Both the position numbers and the translations under genes were made by a program. A stretch of DNA of 15,241 nt from an uncultured Bacteroidota bacterium (GTDB lineage: Bacteria; Bacteroidota; Bacteroidia; Chitinophagales; Chitinophagaceae). The stretch's first letter is position 1, and the number at the start of each line of letters is the position of its first letter. Where the stretch lies: the NCBI GenBank assembly GCA_938008665.1, contig CALLKA010000012.1, positions 1 through 15,241 on the forward strand, written 5' to 3'. Below the pieces are notes generated by a model. That model made no database searches. It saw nothing but the letters and a program-made list of their open reading frames with translations, and was not told where the DNA came from. Positions 13,726-15,241 of this stretch are shown piece after piece.

Positions 13726-14901
13726 TTAATTGGTGATGAGTTGTTTTGATGATGCACTGCTGCTTAATTTGCCTTCCGCATCTACTCCTGAAATTAATAC
13801 GATCCCTGGCTTTTTTCCTTTTTCAAAACTACCTAACTGTTTGTCCATTTGTAATGCGCGCGCGCCATTTAGGGTAGCCCAGCCAAGCATTTCAGCCAAC
13901 TCAATAGTTGGGTTGTGTTTTTGAATGGTTTTTAATTCATCTAAAATATTTAAACTCCAGTTGCTGGCATAGCTATCCGTACCCACTACGATATTGGCTT
14001 TTTGTGCGCGCAATAAATCAATGGGCGGCATCGCGCTTTCAATATATTGATTGGCATTGGGACATAAGCACCAAGAAGTGTTGGGCATTTGTTGTTGCAC
14101 TGCTTGAATGTCAGCAACGGAGGTAAAACTATTGTGTACTAAAATACAATGGTTGGCAGTATTAATTTTCGGCAATACGGATTGCAAACTTGTTTTTCCG
14201 GTGGCATGAAAATAATCAAGTGCCACTTTTGTTCTTTCATACATGCTAATAAAGTCACCTGTTTTATTTTCAAAAAATTCATTCTCTGCAGCAGTCTCTT
14301 GGTTATGCATACTAATGGTATGAGATCCAAAATGAGTTGCTAATAATTTTAATAATGCAAAAGTGCAAGAGTAAGGTGCATGTGGCACTAGTGAAGCTCG
14401 AATACAATTTTGTTCAAAAGTATTTTGTAAAATAATACCTGCATTTATTTTATCCTGTGCGCGTGTTGGATCTAAATCGTACAATTCAACAAAACTATAA
14501 TAGGCCAAACGATGTTTTGCTTTTGCGTTTAAGGTGTCCAGTGTATTACAAATATCTCCCACTGCAACAATGCCATTTTCAACCATTTCATTTTCTGCCG
14601 ATAGTATAGCTTCTTGAATTAACGCATCATCTACTTTTCGCAACCCCACAATTTGTTTTACAAATTCTTGCAAGCCTGTTTTCGCAGGTATCATTCCTTT
14701 CATGTGCGACAACTCCAAATGACAATGTGCATTAATAAAACCAGGACTAATGATGCCCTCAAAATTTTGAATATCATCTCCTGCATCTTCTATACCCACC
14801 AAGGCTTCAATGCTACCATCTTTTTGGGTAATCAAAACCAGCTGGTCATCTAAAAGCTCGGTGCCTGTAAAAATTTGAGTTGCTTGAAATTTCTGATACA
14901 T
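13726..14901 (-). CDS. amidohydrolase, candidate 6-amino-6-deoxyfutalosine deaminase type
   Basis: This 391-residue cytosolic enzyme belongs to the amidohydrolase superfamily (TRZ/ATZ, S-adenosylhomocysteine and aminofutalosine deaminase branch). Metal-site residues are visible: H59-C-H61 in GFINAHCHLELS, H174 (LVPHAPYS), H199 with E202 (SMHNQE), H256 (LVHNS) and D309 (GTDSYASN). The C-terminus returns to the beta-sandwich domain, with LGSFEKGKKPGIVLI. The NAH-x-HLELS motif is what I know from aminofutalosine deaminases, which act in the futalosine route to menaquinone; a related purine or S-adenosyl deaminase is an alternative. No other menaquinone gene is in the window. No signal peptide. 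A weak -7 match, TAAATTTA (14916-14923), lies shortly upstream. It is followed by the barrel gene after 57 bases that hold an inverted repeat. Confidence 0.8.
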   Translation of the reverse strand: MYQKFQATQIFTGTELLDDQLVLITQKDGSIEALVGIEDAGDDIQNFEGIISPGFINAHCHLELSHMKGMIPAKTGLQEFVKQIVGLRKVDDALIQEAILSAENEMVENGIVAVGDICNTLDTLNAKAKHRLAYYSFVELYDLDPTRAQDKINAGIILQNTFEQNCIRASLVPHAPYSCTFALLKLLATHFGSHTISMHNQETAAENEFFENKTGDFISMYERTKVALDYFHATGKTSLQSVLPKINTANHCILVHNSFTSVADIQAVQQQMPNTSWCLCPNANQYIESAMPPIDLLRAQKANIVVGTDSYASNWSLNILDELKTIQKHNPTIELAEMLGWATLNGARALQMDKQLGSFEKGKKPGIVLISGVDAEGKLSSSASSKQLITN

Positions 14902-15089
14902 ATATATAAGTAGGGTAAATTTAGGTCAGAACCCCCAATATTCCCCTAGATTAATGTCATAGCGACCCCTTACAATTTCTTAACTCATTGATTTTCAGCA
15001 ACATTTTAGTATGAGTTATTTTGTGATACAAAAATATTATTGATTATCAACAAGTTATAGATACAGGGTAAAAAAACGACCCTCAAATA
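14902..15089. other. non-coding stretch between divergent amidohydrolase and rplM genes
   Basis: No convincing reading frame or RNA gene is seen. It holds the weak - strand -7 match for the amidohydrolase gene (14916-14923), a 5-bp hairpin AGGGT/ACCCT (15065-15069 with 15079-15083), and one TTATCAACA (close to a DnaA box, but alone). The rplM promoter begins directly after it. Confidence 0.5.
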
Positions 15090-15121
15090 TTGGGAAAGCC
15101 CAATTTCCCCCCGTACCTTCG
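15090..15121 (+). promoter_or_regulatory. rplM promoter
   Basis: TTG at 15090-15092 and TACCTTCG at 15114-15121 are separated by 21 bases, the expected spacing for the Bacteroidota -33/-7 pair; the -7 matches TAnnTTTG at 7 of 8 positions. The transcript would start near 15127 and carry a leader of about 63 bases. The -33 element sits inside a small hairpin-forming repeat, ATTGGG/CCCAAT (15089-15104). Confidence 0.6.
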
Positions 15122-15125
15122 CCCT

Positions 15126-15171
15126 CCCTTATAAAAGGGGAATATTTTATGGCTGACGGGATAGCGCAGCC
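15126..15171 (+). promoter_or_regulatory. rplM 5' leader with two hairpins
   Basis: The predicted leader can form CCCTT/AAGGG (15126-15130 with 15135-15139). A second hairpin pairs GGCTG and CG with CG and CAGCC (15151-15158 with 15165-15171), with one bulged A and the loop GGATAG. The second ends 18 bases before the rplM start codon, in a place where a ribosomal protein could control its own translation. That role is inference; only the pairing is seen. Confidence 0.4.
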
Positions 15172-15189
15172 TCATTAAAACAAAGAATT

Positions 15190-15241
15190 ATGAGTAAACT
15201 ACATTTCACCACGAAGCACGCCAACGCGGCTACCGTTAAAC
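15190..15241 (+). CDS. rplM: ribosomal protein L13, N-terminal end only (partial)
   Basis: The window ends 17 codons into this frame: MSKLHFTTKHANAATVK. The LxFxTxxANxATV pattern is the usual N-terminus of Bacteroidota ribosomal protein L13 (uL13), a 50S subunit protein; the next residues in the family are a Trp- and Asp-rich start of the core, which lies outside the window. The promoter and structured leader before it fit a ribosomal protein operon, where rpsI would normally follow. The call rests on a short peptide, but the match to the family start is good. Confidence 0.75.
   Translation, partial: MSKLHFTTKHANAATVK

Noticed and set aside
15050..15058. TTATCAACA resembling a DnaA box, possible origin
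   Set aside because: It is a single inexact copy, with no cluster of boxes, no repeated AT-rich 13-mers and no dnaA or dnaN nearby.

Overview
The window looks like chromosomal DNA from a member of the Bacteroidota, most likely family Chitinophagaceae (family level is inference). Reasons: AT-rich non-coding DNA, no Shine-Dalgarno sequences, several TAnnTTTG-type -7 promoter elements close to start codons, a DUF4290 gene (a family I know mainly from this phylum), a TonB-receptor-like barrel with an N-terminal carboxypeptidase-regulatory domain, and ribosomal protein L13 and RecO sequences of Bacteroidota type. It is an ordinary core-plus-accessory segment. I see no phage, insertion sequence, CRISPR array, tRNA or rRNA.

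Left edge (1-172): the first 27 bases are Illumina sequencing adapter, not genome. They are fused to the last codons of a + strand gene whose tail fits lysyl-tRNA synthetase. Two inverted repeats follow; the second is a good bidirectional terminator.

173-3066 (- strand): a tight probable operon of gmk (guanylate kinase), an HSDL2-like short-chain dehydrogenase and an exported AbgB-like M20 amidohydrolase. A divergent + strand gene (3210-4757) encodes a secreted S10 serine carboxypeptidase-like protein and ends at a very strong terminator.

4840-8786: two type II toxin-antitoxin modules lie close together, mazEF (+) and higBA (-). Each has a palindromic operator-like sequence over its predicted promoter. 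Between them sit a divergent pair: a DUF4290 gene with an Arg/Gly/Asn-rich tail (-) and pheS (+). recO (+) follows higBA.

8882-13668 (- strand): a two-gene unit encodes an outer-membrane beta-barrel of the TonB-receptor-like class and a large GH20 beta-N-acetylhexosaminidase with C-terminal accessory domains. This suggests use of GlcNAc-containing glycans outside the classical SusC/SusD layout. Upstream is a cytosolic amidohydrolase of the aminofutalosine/S-adenosylhomocysteine deaminase type (13726-14901).

Right edge (14902-15241): a non-coding leader with a good promoter and a hairpin precedes the first 17 codons of rplM (ribosomal protein L13), cut by the window end. No wholly new system is evident. 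The most interesting items are the two TA operators, the DUF4290 tail, the rplM leader hairpin, and the adapter artefact, which warns that the true contig end is at base 28.
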